A DNA stretch of 64,000 nt from Adineta ricciae (taxonomy: Eukaryota > Rotifera > Eurotatoria > Adinetida > Adinetidae): the NCBI GenBank assembly GCA_905250025.1, contig CAJNOJ010000335.1, positions 39,354 to 103,353 of the forward strand. Direction: 5' to 3'. The translations under genes were made by a program, and so were the position numbers. Under the pieces are notes generated by a model. The model made no database searches and was not told the origin of the DNA. It worked only from the letters and a program-made list of their open reading frames with translations. Every line of letters begins with the position of its first letter. Positions within the stretch are counted from its first letter, which is position 1. Shown here piece after piece: positions 1-13,382 of the stretch.

Positions 1-1
1 C

Positions 2-88
2 GATAAATTACCTTTTGTGTTTGAATCCTATTGGAATAGCTTCGGCGATGCTGGTCGGCACGTATCTCAAGGTATGGCGACTTACTAA
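2..88 (+). CDS. C-terminal end of an unidentified protein (partial)
   Basis: The first 87 bases read as 29 codons ending in TAA, with a natural-looking composition (tail near SYWNSFGDAGRHVSQ). The start lies outside the window. An AATAAA-type signal follows near 274. I do not recognise the family from so short a piece, and it could be a chance open frame. Confidence 0.3.
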   Translation, partial: DKLPFVFESYWNSFGDAGRHVSQGMATY

Positions 89-1680
89 ATGAACTTTACT
101 AAAACTCAAGAACTCAACGAGTCATTCCGAGTGCCAACGCCATCGGCAAGAATCACTAGTGAAAACGAGAGATATATGTTCATTCAACATCTATTTCAGA
201 TGGAAGAGAACTACTTGACGGATGATTGTAATTTTTGGGATCACATTGGTTATATAAATATCTTTCTCGTTGAATAAAAGTACAATACGAGAAATCCGTC
301 AGTTTATTTAAATAATTAAGAGAAGTTCGAGTGTCTATTCGTGTGACGAGGATTACAATTCATTTCGAAGAGATTAATTTATGCATGAGATCGAATTGCC
401 ATCGAAGAATGTACCTAAAAATCGTGTTACATTTACACGATCACAAACTATTTGCTCAATATAAACTAATCACATGTAAGCCAATCTCAACAATGATACA
501 GATTATTGCTGCCAGTATCATATTTCTTTGCCGATAGTAATTATATCGTCGTCAATCTGTCGTCAAGCACAACTGTAACAATACTAAACATATGTTGTAC
601 TCTATGTCCCTATCATTAGATCAGTCCTAGGAAACATTGAACGTGTCTACAACATAATAATTCATGATTAGATAAACATCTTCATCACAACTCTTTCTTT
701 CAATCAGTTATTGTTCGATTGATGCTGTCGCAGTATACTTCAAAAAGATATTTTTGTTTCTTTCTCTCTGTCTGTTACTCATTCCCATAATAGAAAAAAA
801 GAAGGTACTTATAAGTGTAGTGGGATGGGAGTGAATCATATGGTGTGATTCCATTTGCTGATCGATTGCATTTATGACTAATAACGAATGGAATTTTTTG
901 TTTGCAATTTGTTTTTTTTCCTTTAACTATACAAATGTACAAGCTTCATAAAAAAAACGAACCGTCGGCAAACGAATACAAACAAACACTCATCATTGAT
1001 TTCATATGAGTGAAAACAACAGATTACAAAATCAAACCAACAAACAGAAGCAACAGAAGAAGAAAACGAAGAGTAGGAGATGCATAGCTTTTCCTTTGTC
1101 ATCGCGGCACAGAAAAAAAAACAACCCAAATAATAAAATGCAAGAGAGAAGAGACGAAAAAAAAAGACCGGTGTAAACCAATGAAACAAAACGCTAAAAC
1201 GATATTGTATGTGGTGTGTTAAATCGTACTATTTTGAAGAAAGCGCTCGAAGAGAAACAACAAAAACTTGTTCGCGCAATCACACACATACAAGCGCAGA
1301 TAGGACAAAAGAATGTGTATCACTGTCCTGTTGAAATACTTGAGCTAAACACAAAGAAATGAGCAGTTTTTGGTCTTGTTTCTTGAATACACACTACAGA
1401 CAAACACAGAGAGAGAGAGAGAGAAAGAGAAGCGGAAGAAAAAATATATGTATATATTATTTACAGACAGACGAACCAAAAGTACAAACCGGGTTATGTA
1501 ACGAGGAGACACAGACAAAGAAAAATTTTGTTAAGGTGGTGGATAACGTAGGCTACGCTGTAGCAAATGTTCTTGCAAGAATTGGGCTACTGCTGATGGT
1601 GGTGATGGTTCACTAGATATTTGCTCATGATGATGAACTTCTGGACTTGATATATGTGGTAAATCTATCAAATCAAAGTT
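89..1680. other. Intergenic stretch, no gene seen
   Basis: Only short, low-complexity frames are present. It holds a GA-rich microsatellite at about 1409-1430 and A-rich tracts near 940-1170. It probably carries the 3' UTRs of the left-edge gene and of the TFAP4 gene, which point towards each other. Confidence 0.5.
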
Positions 1681-3544
1681 TCATGTGTAAGGAGGAGATT
1701 CGTTCAAAGTAAAACTCAAACCTGATCTTTGGATAATTGTGTCGTCACTTTCGTTATAAGTAATTTTTCGTTTCTTTGGTGGCTTCTGATGTAGATCAAT
1801 TTCGTGCGTTGCTCCTGTCGTCAGCTGTTGTTTTTCATAGATATTTATCGTTTGTTGATAAATTGTATTTGTTCCAGACGGTGACGGTGGAGTTTTAACA
1901 TTAGCTGGTTGAAATTTTTCATGAATCATTGCTTTGAGTTGTGCAGGTAGATCTTCTTGCTGATGTCCGTCTGACGATGATGTTTGTTGAATTTGATTGA
2001 TATTCGCTAGTACATCGTCACCTTCTAAATGTCGTATAGCTTCGACGATGGTTTGTAGATTCCGTCGCGAAACGGTATTATTGGTATCAAGACTTTGCGC
2101 CCTGAGTTGACAACGTTCAACAATAACAATTTCATTATCATGATTTTGATCAACAGAATTAGTTTTATAGCAACGTTGACTAGGTTGACTTTGTTTCACA
2201 ATCATATATGTCGTATCTGAAGTTGTGGTTGGAGTCGATTGTTTGACAGTTCGATAGAATTTATCAATTGGCTAAAAGAACAGCGAATCTCAAATAGTGT
2301 TTCGGTAAGGGAAAGTCAATTGAACTTACGGATGGCGATTGATCATCGTTGGGTGCTTGAACATATTGTGCGTGCCAATATGTTTGACGGTTCTTGACGT
2401 CATCGAAAACATTATTGACAATGGGTTTGCTGTCTTCATTACTTCCCAGCAACGGTACAGTTTCATCAGAATCTATAAAAGATATTTATCAACGTCATTT
2501 TGATGTAAAGGTTAGTGGATAGCTAACTGTCAACGACAGTGGTTTGTTTTTGTCTAACCGCAGAAAGGAAAAGAGGAAAAAAACGACGTTGAATACTCGC
2601 GTACTTACCGTTTGTTGATAAATGTCGTTGGGCTTGTAAAACACTTGAAGAATCGATTTGAAAACTTTTTATCAAGATGCGAAATTGTTCATTCTGAGAT
2701 TGAAGCTTAAGTTTTTCATTTTCAAGACTCTTTATATGGTCAGCAGCTCGTTGAAGGATACATGCCTAGCAGATGAATTGTTAACTAGACGAATATCAAA
2801 TCTTTCGAAACATACTTTACTAAGTTTTTCACCACAAGAATGAGGAATGAGAATTTTCAGACTTTGAAAACCAGTATTGATCGATTGCATACGACGGCGT
2901 TCATTGGAATTAGCGATTTCACGGCGTACACGTTTTTCTTGTTCTAATTGAGTATTTGGAGACATATCCGAACTAATATAATTAGAAGAAAAACAAAACT
3001 AGTACAGATATATTCAAATAAGATAAGATATGTGACTGCAATACGATCTTCTTCTCTATATTATTCATCAGTTACTCTGACAGCTTGTCTATGCAACTGT
3101 CTATCAACGTATAACATAAATTGAAGAAGTGATGACATGCAAGTGGATCTGTTTTTTTCTTTCTGTCTCTCGTTTTTCTACATATGTTGATATGCATATA
3201 TTCGTAACTAAACTGAGCGACAGTCAATCAATATATCTGAACGAAGAAGAGAACAAGCAACGTGTGTGTATGTATGTATGTGTATATACGTATGAACACA
3301 CACATACGCTCACACATATGTGTATCGTATTCTGATTCAGTCTAGAACGAACGAGAGGAAATTCTCTTTTGGCTATCAGCCAACCGCCATTCATTTTACA
3401 CATACGCACGCTCACACATGCGGAAAGAAAGAACGAGAGTGTTCTTCTTCCTTTGTATTTTTTCTTGTTGAACACATACCTAACGTGACTAGTAGCAGGT
3501 GATGTATTTGTGGATAATCTACGTTGTAACGGTGATTCAGGCAT
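1681..3544 (-). CDS. TFAP4: Transcription factor AP-4 orthologue (bHLH-leucine zipper)
   Basis: Nuclear bHLH-zipper factor that, in the family, binds E-box DNA as a homodimer. Five exons join in frame: 3544-3480, 2972-2816, 2765-2609, 2472-2330 and 2271-1681, giving 370 aa (human about 338). The basic region and helix 1 (residues about 36-70, with REIANSNERRRMQ and GEKLSK) are nearly identical to vertebrate AP-4. Helix 2 (ACILQRAADHIKSLE) follows a 50-bp intron and runs into a leucine-rich zipper. The rest is Ser/Gln/Thr-rich and low in similarity. Intron 1 is long (507 bp, 2973-3479) and full of GT/CA-type repeats. The start at 3544 is chosen because exon 1 joins exon 2 in frame through a split AG|T codon; a start within exon 2 (ATG 25 codons in) is also possible. 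Confidence 0.93.
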
Positions 3545-3889
3545 TAGGTTAAGACAATGTTGTTGTTGTTGTTACGTTCGATTCGGTGTATTGTTATCCA
3601 CAACATAGCAATGTGACATTCACTATACGCATACGTTTCGTAGTGTATATATCGTTCTATAGGATAGGATAGAAAAGAAAAAATTGTCACACATATAGAT
3701 GACGAGAAACAGGAGGAAGATAAATAGTATAGGAATAGTAAGGAAGAATAGTAAAAATTCATTGAATACGTACGTTTTGTTTTTTCGAGGAAATATTGAA
3801 TTTAAAGTATCTATTTGAAGAATTAGTCGTAGTAAAAGGACGTATATAACTCGATGATAGAGACGCGAATCAACTCGATGATGTCGACG

Positions 3890-3891
<2 letters not shown>

Positions 3892-3935
<44 letters not shown>

Positions 3936-3936
3936 T
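3892..3936. repeat. (GT)n microsatellite
   Basis: Near-perfect run of GT dinucleotides interrupted once by AT. It lies upstream of the TFAP4 start. Confidence 0.95.
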
Positions 3937-4808
3937 AGGGTAATAATAGAAACCAGAAAAGAGAGCGCACGAGAAGAATAGAGAGAGAGAAAGGAATGCG
4001 AACGAACGACGACTAAGAGGAAAAAGCACAAACAGAGAAAAAAATGGTGTCTTATTTTTCATTAACGGCGAATCAGCTGCACGACACAAGACATGCATAG
4101 ACACACAGCAGAAGAAGAAGAACGAAGAAACAGCTGCTCTCTCTTTCCCTATCCATCCATCGCATTTGTATGTACGTTAAGTTGTGAGGTGGCGTGTGAG
4201 CCAACCAATAGAAAAAAATCATGCGTTGGAAGAAGAGAACAATAGTTCTTCTTTTTCTCTATTCAAATCACATGATGCTCGACAACGCACGCACTTGGTT
4301 GAATGCCAATAACATTTGTTGGATTGGTTACTGCTCGTCGATGCGTCTACATTCTCTACTCTTTCCTCTTCTCGACAACGCGAACCAACTGAGAAAAGAG
4401 AAGAAGAAAGACGTGTTTTTTCTTTCGTTCCTTAGTGGATACAACTTCTATGAATAGAAGTCATATGAGCGAGAAAAAGAATGAAAATTAACCGGGGTAG
4501 TAACAGCAGAAAGCTGATAGTGACGTTGTCGTGTCGTTTGAATGCGTTGTTATCGTATACTGTGTACCGAAACATATGCAAGACAAGCCAACGAGAATAA
4601 AATCGAACACGAATAAGCGAATTATAACTCTCACGACAGGAAAGAAATTGAAGAGAAGAAATGATTTGGCATCTTGCCAAACTGATATTTTGCCAAGAAA
4701 TCTCTTTAATGAAATATTGATGACGTCATTTAACGAAGTGTTTGACGCAAGACAAAGCTCGTCATCGATGAAAAGAATGATAGTATTTGGCACGTAACGA
4801 GCAAATGT

Positions 4809-4837
4809 GTTTGGTCTGGCTCATTGCCAGGCCAAAC
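4809..4837. repeat. Inverted repeat / hairpin
   Basis: GTTTGGTCTGGC and GCCAGGCCAAAC flank a 5-base loop, pairing over about 12 bases with one mismatch. Similar TTTGGC/GCCAAA half-sites occur at about 4667-4695. No T-run follows and no element boundary is seen. Confidence 0.6.
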
Positions 4838-5600
4838 TGAATAATGACTTAAAAGCATATGAAATTGTCGACTTGCGTACTATTTTGCTTTCTTTCTACT
4901 CAACAAGACAATTAACTTCGTACGTGGATAACTAGCCGTATGCATCAGACACTACACATACACATATCGTGTCAACGTCAGAAATCAAATCGATAAATCA
5001 AAACGTTCGCCCTATACGCACGTAGAGAGATCAATCAGTTGATTGACATTCACTAGAAATGTTCGTTTGTGAACAACGTAAAAGAAGAAATGATAACATT
5101 TTCTAATATTGTGATATAACTTGATATGATATTCCTCTGTGTACACTCGACCATGTTTTGCTGATATTGACGTCGTTTAAAAATCAAACTATTCACATGT
5201 GTAGGTGCTTTTGAAACAGTATATCGATACAATTATTCAGTATATCAACAATGCAAGTGGTTGTTGTTTGACTTTTTTCATATTGTAATTGGCAAAGATA
5301 GTAGTCACTTGTTTGTTTACTCACAAGTAACTAATTTCGTCGTTCTCTCATCATTTTTCGCTATCTATAAGTGAGAGGAAAAGTAATCATGTGTTTGGGC
5401 ACGAGTGTGTAAGTAAAGGTAAAAACGTCATAATGTTCTTGCTATACTTTAAGAGTAATCTCGTGTATATGTCAGAGTCTTAACTAGAATATTACCAAAT
5501 TCAACTGAATTCAGATATTTCTTTTAATCATATCGCCAGGTCGTGACTGTGCATTCATTATGTAAAATATAAGTGAAAAAAAAAGTATTTCATGTATGTG

Positions 5601-6327
5601 TTAGAAGTCAGATTCGGATGAGGATCCTCTTGGTGGATTTGGCCAGTTTGTTCGTGGCGATGGTGCTGTTGATCGTGTTTGAACCAATTCTCCAACTACA
5701 TTCGCGTCAGCGATTTTATTCTTTGAATAAACGCGAATAATAGTATAGACATAACTCAACACATAAACCATACAAACAACAATCATAGCTGCAGCACAGC
5801 CAATCTGTATTTTAAGCACAGTTAATTTAATCCAATGAATGTCATCAGTAGTGTTCATTGTAAAACCGAAGAGATGCATATCTTTCAGTCCACCATTGCA
5901 TTGACTATTTGACCAGAGACACATATGAGGATTTCGAAGAAATGAAACATCATAAAACACCAGAATACTTGATATGGCAATTGACAGAAGATGAACAATG
6001 AATGTACTCGTTGTGCATGAAAGTGACGTTTGACAACAGCAGCCTAAAACACGCACACGAAAATATTCGAACTCAATTTTCGCTATTGTCGAACTTACCA
6101 ACAATAAATGTTAATATCCAAGTAGTAATATGAACAAATGACGCGATAAAACCAATGAAAAAGAATGAATATTTTATATTAATAATCATACTCCAAAATT
6201 CTAAGCATAGAACGGCGATGGTTAATAACATTTCCATGATAGCAACTAGAATAATTAATAATTTTGGCCAAAACCGTTCCCATCGTAGACGTCGATGAAT
6301 TCCGGAATAGCATTGCAAACACGTCAT
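5601..6327 (-). CDS. Four-helix membrane protein, family unknown
   Basis: Two exons (6327-6099 and 6043-5601, intron 55 bp) give 223 aa with four hydrophobic segments: about residues 20-42 and 50-76 in exon 1, then about 88-105 and a segment near 150-178 in exon 2. The loop between segments 3 and 4 has cysteines (CLWSNSQC) and an NTT glycosylation-type site, so it is probably extracellular or lumenal. The short tail is Ser/Pro/Arg-rich and ends ESDF. An in-frame upstream ATG at 6429 would add 34 residues; the inner start is preferred because the added part is basic and shows no conservation I can judge. The layout resembles tetraspan families, but no tetraspanin CCG motif or claudin W-GLW-C-C motif is visible. 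It is divergent to GTF3C1 and may share a promoter with it. Confidence 0.75.
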
Positions 6328-6429
6328 TGATCTGGGTCGCGACTGAGAATATCTTTTTCTTCTATCAAAGTCCAAACTGTGAGTCGGATGATATTTTTCG
6401 TGCAGCAGTGTACAGAATAATATTGACAC

Positions 6430-6818
6430 TGATTTGAATAATTATGATCTGTGTCAATGCATTGGAACAACAAACTGATCGTAAAATGTAGGCGCAATCG
6501 TATTTATAACAAATTACTCATTCGAAAATAACAACTTTGTTATCAATACACTTGTCATTGAAGTTCAATGAGCTTTTCCGTCATGAAAGAATCAGATATT
6601 CGCGAAGTGCTCCCATGTCACTCGAGATAAGCGTTTCGTTCTTCGATAAATGCTCGACTTGTAATGTGACATCCTGCCATCTATCGATGAATACTTCTGC
6701 AAGGAAAAAACAACAGACATGTAAAAGTTAAAAATGGAAACCAATGAAAACAATCGTGTCTTACATCAGTCTTATGTTCGAATCTGATTCAAAGCATCTT
6801 ACCCAGTATTGACCGATC
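6430..6818. promoter_or_regulatory. Divergent intergenic region between membrane protein and GTF3C1
   Basis: A gap of about 390-490 bp separates two head-to-head starts. It must carry both promoters. No TATA box or other recognisable motif is clear. Confidence 0.4.
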
Positions 6819-9800
6819 ATGAATTGGAACTATTGCCGAGATATTCTTATCGATGAATTAGCTGTCGAAGGTCTCGAAGGTTGTACATTCAATCATTTGT
6901 ATACTATTGTTGAACCGTTGTTATTGCCTACTGATAATCGACTTTCGAATGAGAATTATCTTCGTTCATATCTATGGAAAATTCTTTTATCGTGTTCATG
7001 CATTGAACTTTATGAACTACCTGTTAAACTTCTTCCGCCCGCATCGCTGAATAATCTCGCTGTTGAAAATGTGGAATTGAATCAACGCGGTTATTCTTCG
7101 TCGTATCATCAACGAAAATTGATATCCAATCGGACTGCTTATATGAATCTTGATGATGTATCAACACTCGATCGGATTCATCTTGTTGTCGAACAAAATG
7201 TTCGCGAATTTCGTATCATTCAAGGCCAATTCGATACCAAACAATTGTTCAGTAAATACGAATACGCTCTATTAGAATGCATCTGTAAAACCCGGTCGAA
7301 AGGTATTTCAACATCAGGAAATGATGGTCTTGCCAAAATTTTCAATATTAATAGTAAATCGTTATTCTATTACCTCAAGCAATTGATTGCCTTGGACATC
7401 ATTAAAAAACTCAACTTAACTCGACAGTTGGTTGGAACATTAAAGCAGCCGATATTGATTCTTACTCGATACATCACCAAGAATGATTACATGAATTCGA
7501 AATACACGATTATCGACCGGTTGAGTAGTTATTTGGGACAATGTAAAAACCATTCGTGTGAACGAAATCATCTGAAATCGTACTTATCCTTAGGAGAGAA
7601 ATCGTTTCGATCATTAATGAGAAAATGCAAACGATTGAATTTAATCGAGAAGTACAACAAGACAATGAACGAATATGAATTAAAGCGGTGTTTAAGTAAT
7701 GAACAAGATTCACCAACAGCAACAACGACAACATTGATTTGTTTGAATAACCGAACACGTTTACGTTCGTATACGTTTTTTCGTTTGAAATCAAACGATA
7801 ATACTCAAAAAGATGATGATGAAGAAATCGCGTCATCAAGCGACGAGAATGAACAGTCCGAAGACGAAGAAGAAGTTGAAGAGGAAGCTCTGGACGATGA
7901 AGATGATTCGAATATGTTACCTCTATCCGAAGCATCAAGTCAATTAGATCAAAATAATCTGAAACTGTACGTCGATCGACCATATCATTTTCAATACTAT
8001 GAACTATTAGAACAAGTGAAAGAGATCGGATTATCCCAACGCGATTTAGCAAACATTTGTCATTTATCATTCTATTCTGCCAGATCCGAAATCAAATCGT
8101 TGACAAAAAATATGAAGCATATCTCGTTGAAAAGTGTGCAACTGAATCAAAAAGGAAAGATCATGGAGAATCGAGTAAGCCGAAAACTTTCTCATACATG
8201 CCAATCTAGTCATATTTGTTTAAAGATCCTCTTGAAAAAGTTCATGCCATCCACGACAACAGCGAAATCATTGACGGCGAATCATAATGTTCGACAACAG
8301 ATTATCTCCAAAACGCCACGTGCAAAACGGAAAAAAGATAGCGCGAAACAAAAAGATATCGAAACTACCATCAGTAAGATATACGATGTTGTGTTGTGAC
8401 GTAATGGCGAAGTGATTTGTTTTAGTTGATAGTCCGTCGTCCGTCCCATCTGCAGCATTGAATTCACCGTCATTTATCAAATGTGAACCGGTCGATGCGG
8501 AACATCTAGACAATGAACCATTACTCTCACGTCTACTTTCGTCGGAAACTGTTTGGCGTCCGTCAACTCAATCTGTTCGCCAAGAATCTACAAAGAAGAA
8601 ATCGAAAACTCGCGTTAATCCCGTGAAACGAATCAATATCAAACGCGAACATCGGCTAGATTTGATTCGTTCCTATATGCAGGAACATCCGATTTGTACG
8701 CTAACTGATCTACGTGCTACAATTATGTCCAGTGAACGTGAGGAAGGTCTAACGATTCATATGGATCGCAAAACTCTCGATAAGTTAGTTGATGAATTGG
8801 AAAAAGTTCATCATTTTCTCTTTCGGTTTACTGCGCGAATTAAACAATCACGAACGATTATTTGTCTGGCTATGATCAGTCCAGACATTTCACCTGATTG
8901 CGACAAAATTCAACAGTTTAAAATCGAACTATCTCAGGACACAATCGAAATACCGTCAACAAACAAATCAAAACCAATATCTCGTGAGCGACTATCAACG
9001 ACAACCGTTACAAATCCACAGGAACATGTTTCCCAAGAAGAGAAACTAATGAATGATGATGAATCAAAAAATACGATCGACAATTTCTTCAACAATGGAT
9101 TGGAAGAAGAAAAGATTGCATTACTGAAAAAGAAATCACTTGAAAACGTCAATGGCTTTGGAAACTGTTATGGTTATGTGTATAAATTTCAACGGTGTGC
9201 TATTTTACATAAATTCATGTTCTACTTACTCTATGGTTATGAAGGAAATCTTGAGCAAGAAGATCTCGACGTAAGTTCTCGATCATTAGTTGAAAAGAAA
9301 AGAACAACAATTGTATTTCTAGACAAGTTTCGATTCGGAACAATCTCTTGTTTCTACTCTACCAGAAGTTCAAGCAATTCTCGACTCAATTCCCAACACG
9401 CGTCGTTATACAAATGTCAATCAAGGTGCTAATTGGAAAACTTTCGTTCCGCCATTAGATACTCGTGGTCGATCGATTCCACCTGGTTGTCTTTATCTCG
9501 ATGATTTTCTTATGTGTATGCCAATTTCGATCTTTCTCGCAATTGTCTATGTTCCATATAAAGTTCCTGGCTTGATGGAGTTACTTTCTCACCCAACGAA
9601 ACGTTATATTCTCGTTCGTGACCTTCCGGCTGAAATGCGCTATCCGCTGGTCGTTCGTCGACATTATCTCTATCGAATAATCGAAGTTTTGAAGTATCTG
9701 TCAACACTTGGTCTGATTACATTCGTCGATCGTCCGACAATTAGTCGCTTAGAAAAGTTGAATACATTGATTTACCTTCATCCGAAAGCGTATTTAATAA

Positions 9801-12800
9801 ATACAATCAATCAAACGAATAATTCCAATGGACCGATTGAAAACATGTCGAATTATCCGAAACAGATGTACAATTTTACGTCGTTGACACATGTCAATCG
9901 ATACTGGTTTGATTTAATTGAAATTGCGCTGAACACATATCGAGTGAAGATCTTTTCACGAAAGCAAGAGCGTTCACATATTGTTGAAGTACTTAAACAA
10001 GCAGCGAAACCGATTCCAATGGAAAATATCGAAGAAACCAAAACTCCACTGGGAAAATCCAATGGCCCAGCGGGCTTCGATTATGATCTATATCTATTCT
10101 TACGTAAATCATGGAAACTTCCATACAATAACAAACGAATCTTGAAATTACTCAATCGGGAAGCAAATCACTGCTGTATTCCTGTTTGTGAATTGCGTGT
10201 ACCTATCGATGTGGCATTAAAACGTTCTTACACGCGACATTTAACACAAAAACGCAAGAATAATAGTCGAAAACGCGACATGAATATGTCAACGACTAGT
10301 TTCGATAATTCATCTATACACTTAACAACAACAGCTCCATCGTCTCTTCATCGTTCGAGACGAACGACTCATTTTGTGACGAAGCCTTTACCTGGCGTCG
10401 AATACTACGGCCATTTATCACGGTATATCGTTCCGTATGATCTACTGAATCAGTTACAATTTGTCGATCGACGAAAGAAACTATTGTATCAATATACTCG
10501 AGAAAAGAACAAAGGCATTCTACATCGTTTCAATGAAATTCTACAGGATACATCGACGAAGAAAAACAAGACTCGAAAGGGAAAGAAAGGCAAAGGAAAC
10601 GATGATCAAGATTCAGACGAGGATTTAGAGCATGTCAATTCCACTGCTCTTCGTGTTCGATGGTCGCCGATCGAAGAACGTGTGATATCTTTAATCAATA
10701 CTGCTTTGACATTTTATCTTCCACGAAAACAAACAGAAAATTCTGATTCTTCGAAAGATTCGACAACAACTGGAAGTCGTCGTCCAGCTGCATTTCTTCC
10801 ATTCAATAAGGAATTATTTCGTGCTTGTCTCGTTCGTATTCTTCCTCGTTCGGCACGTTCGAAAACACCTCAAAATGTCGTGCGTAAGATTAAAAACGAC
10901 ATGACACAACAGACACGTTTAACTCAATTGGAACATCTTTCGGTACTGTGCTCTACGGATACATATTTATTGACATTTCGTAATGAAGCAAAACGTTATC
11001 TCAAACAACGATTTCGTTCTAATGAACACTTTTTCCTTTTACTTTTCGAAAGAATATTTCTCAAATTCCAAAATTTTATTCGTACAGGATACTTACATTG
11101 CATCCCGCAAGGTACAATTGAATATTTACCATGCTCGAGGGAAGAACTCTTCAAACAATACACGATCATTGGAAAACCAACTACTGATCTCAGTTCATTG
11201 TACCAACCTGAGTAAGTCGAGTCTTCTTTCTCTATTTCCTATTGATGGACTTCTTTTCTTTCTCGCAGAACAACAAAATCGATTTTAAGCTCAACAATAA
11301 ACATGGCTACGCACAGTTCTCTTTTATCCAACGAACGTTCCGGTACGGCCAAAGCATTCATTCTTCACTATATCTTTTCTCAATATCCCGAGTCCTTGCT
11401 CAACGAGGTAGTTTATCGATTAATGCACACGGATGCAGTAATTACATTAACCAAGTCGAATGATATTCAACGGAAAATTTCCAGTGAAGCATCAACATTT
11501 CTTGCTGGCCGAGCATATCATATCAATCAACGATATATCTACCGTTGGTACACTTATATGCCTGCTACGGTTCTTCACGAGACATATTCTTGGATTCAAG
11601 AGAATATCTTGTCAAAGATCGATATTAATAACGTCGATGAGCAGATGAATGTCGTTATTGATATTGAACAACAAAATAACGTTGCAATTGCCGCTTCGTT
11701 TATAACCTTTTTCGATACGAATCATTTCGATATTCAATTAGCATTACCAAAAAGTCTGGACGATGAGCCCGAAATGATGGTGTCGAAAATGCCGAAGAAT
11801 ACCGACGAATTGAATACCGACGATGATGATGACGACGACGACGACGAAGAGAATGATGATGAACAACATGAGAGAGACTTTCAACAAGTTCTCCAGAGTG
11901 CACGACGAATTAATCAAACGCGTTATGAACATACTCCTAAACGAAAGCTTTCTACGGACGAAGATAAAACATCGACAAAAAAATCAAAAGTAGAAAATCA
12001 CAAATCTACTCTTAACGATAATAAATATTCTCTCTCTTCTAGACAACAACGAATAACGATAATAATACACGTTCAAAACCATCTGGTCCCATTCGTCATC
12101 AATGTCATGAATGTCCAAAATCGTTTCTTAATCGAACAAGTCTAGTTCGTCATTGTCACCGACAGCACGATCAACATCGACAAGTGAAATCGAATAAAAC
12201 ATCCTTACGTCCTGGGCTACCAACACAAAACCCTCTCGGGCGGGGCCGACATGCCACTGACACATCATCTCTTAGTTGCTGTTCAATCAATTTCGTTCTC
12301 TCCCATGAATTTCTTCAACAGCAATTTCAACATTTCTACGCTCAGAAAACTCTGCATATAATTGACAAATTGATTCAACGTTTTCCCTTCTACTCAGCTG
12401 TTTATGATCAGGAACAACAGATCGATTCCGATGAAACAAATCTTCTACTTACTTCAATTCTAAGCGCCCATGAATTCGGCTTAACCTTTCATCACTTGTA
12501 CCAACAAGTGAAATCCGTCATGACCTTCTGTGAATGTGTCAAACAATTGAATGATTATCTCGTTCGCGGAATCGTCATTGCTGCAGGAAGTCGCACACGA
12601 ATATTTGTGCATCGAAAATATGCACGATCATGGCTGATCTACTCTATTCGTTTCCGACAACACGACGATAACAATAATAACAATCTAGAAACTTTATTGA
12701 CAAGTACTTTTGTCGAATCGCCAACCACATCGAAAACATCGACAACGGAGATTCAAACAACGCAAAACGATCGACAAATGAAACTTTTCAATTTCTCAAA

Positions 12801-13382
12801 TGGAGACAATCAGCTCATTTCCGATCAGTGCGAAGTAAGACATCGCTTATTGTCTGTTCTAACCCAACTTCTGCATACTTCTAGCGTATTGTCTTTGTTC
12901 CTCGTCCATGGAAATCAACCGATGGCACGATAAACTATACTGTTTTGCAACGTATGATGGAATCGCTATTACTATTCATCATTGATCATCCAGGTGTGAA
13001 TCTTGAGTATCTGTACGAACATTACAAATGTGTTCTTCAACCAGTGGCGATTGATGATTGTATTGAATTATTTCAACAGATGAATTGTTTAGAAACTGTT
13101 CGAGTATCATTGAAAAGAACAGTAGAGAAACAAATCGATCTTTATTCGACTGAAGATTCCGATTCCGACGATGACGTGCACGAACAAGAAGAAGAAAATT
13201 GTCAATACGATCACAACAATGATCTCGAACGTATATTCTACAAAGCAAATTACAATCATCAGCAAACAACACTGTATTGCTTTCCAACGTATGATTGTTT
13301 AGCAAAATTCGGTGTTTCGTTTCCATCTTCACTCACTAGCCAACAACATGGAATCGATCGCATGCCGTTTCCTAGTTATTAA
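6819..13382 (+). CDS. GTF3C1: General transcription factor 3C subunit 1 (TFIIIC largest subunit, B-block binding)
   Basis: Largest subunit of TFIIIC, which in the family recognises the B-box of tRNA genes for RNA polymerase III. Six exons join in frame: 6819-8373, 8426-9270, 9323-11211, 11269-11989, 12043-12834 and 12885-13382. The total is 2099 aa, close to human (about 2109). Matching blocks run in order: N-terminal winged helix, B-block domain near residues 140-220, an acidic linker, the SIFLAIVYVPYKV block near exon 3, the NRYWFDL block, RVRWSPIEERV, and the C-terminal VLQPVA region. A further 51-nt in-frame intron at 8175-8225 is possible. Exon 5 adds a C2H2 zinc finger that I do not know from animal orthologues. 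A polyadenylation signal AATAAA lies at 13503. Confidence 0.95.
12103..12168 (+). other. C2H2 zinc finger inside GTF3C1
   Basis: After the 53-bp intron 11990-12042 the reading frame encodes C-x2-C-x12-H-x4-H with the usual hydrophobic F and L positions (CHECPKSF, then LVRHCHRQH). Residues are C1691, C1694, H1707 and H1712 in the 2099-aa model. Basic sequence follows. The finger is seen in both flanking reading contexts only after splicing. Confidence 0.8.

Larger units (their letters stand above)
3545..5600. other. Intergenic region upstream of TFAP4, no gene seen
   Basis: About 2 kb without a credible coding region. It contains a long GT repeat (about 3892-3936), purine-rich tracts and a strong inverted repeat at 4809-4837. 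It should hold the TFAP4 promoter and the 3' UTR of the membrane-protein gene. Open frames here are repeat-driven. Confidence 0.5.

Noticed and set aside
3129-4104. Open frames of Thr-His and Val-Cys repeats around 3.1-4.1 kb.
   Set aside because: Produced by the GT/CA microsatellites; no coding character.
4660-4840. Cluster of TTTGGC/GCCAAA half-sites as a small inverted-repeat transposon.
   Set aside because: No matching outer ends or target-site duplication could be seen.
7510-8070. 186-aa minus-strand frame inside GTF3C1.
   Set aside because: Antisense shadow of the GTF3C1 coding exon.
8175-8209. 35-nt intron in GTF3C1 exon 1 (GTAAGC to CTAG).
   Set aside because: It breaks the frame and leads to a stop; a 51-nt version ending at 8225 or no intron keeps frame.
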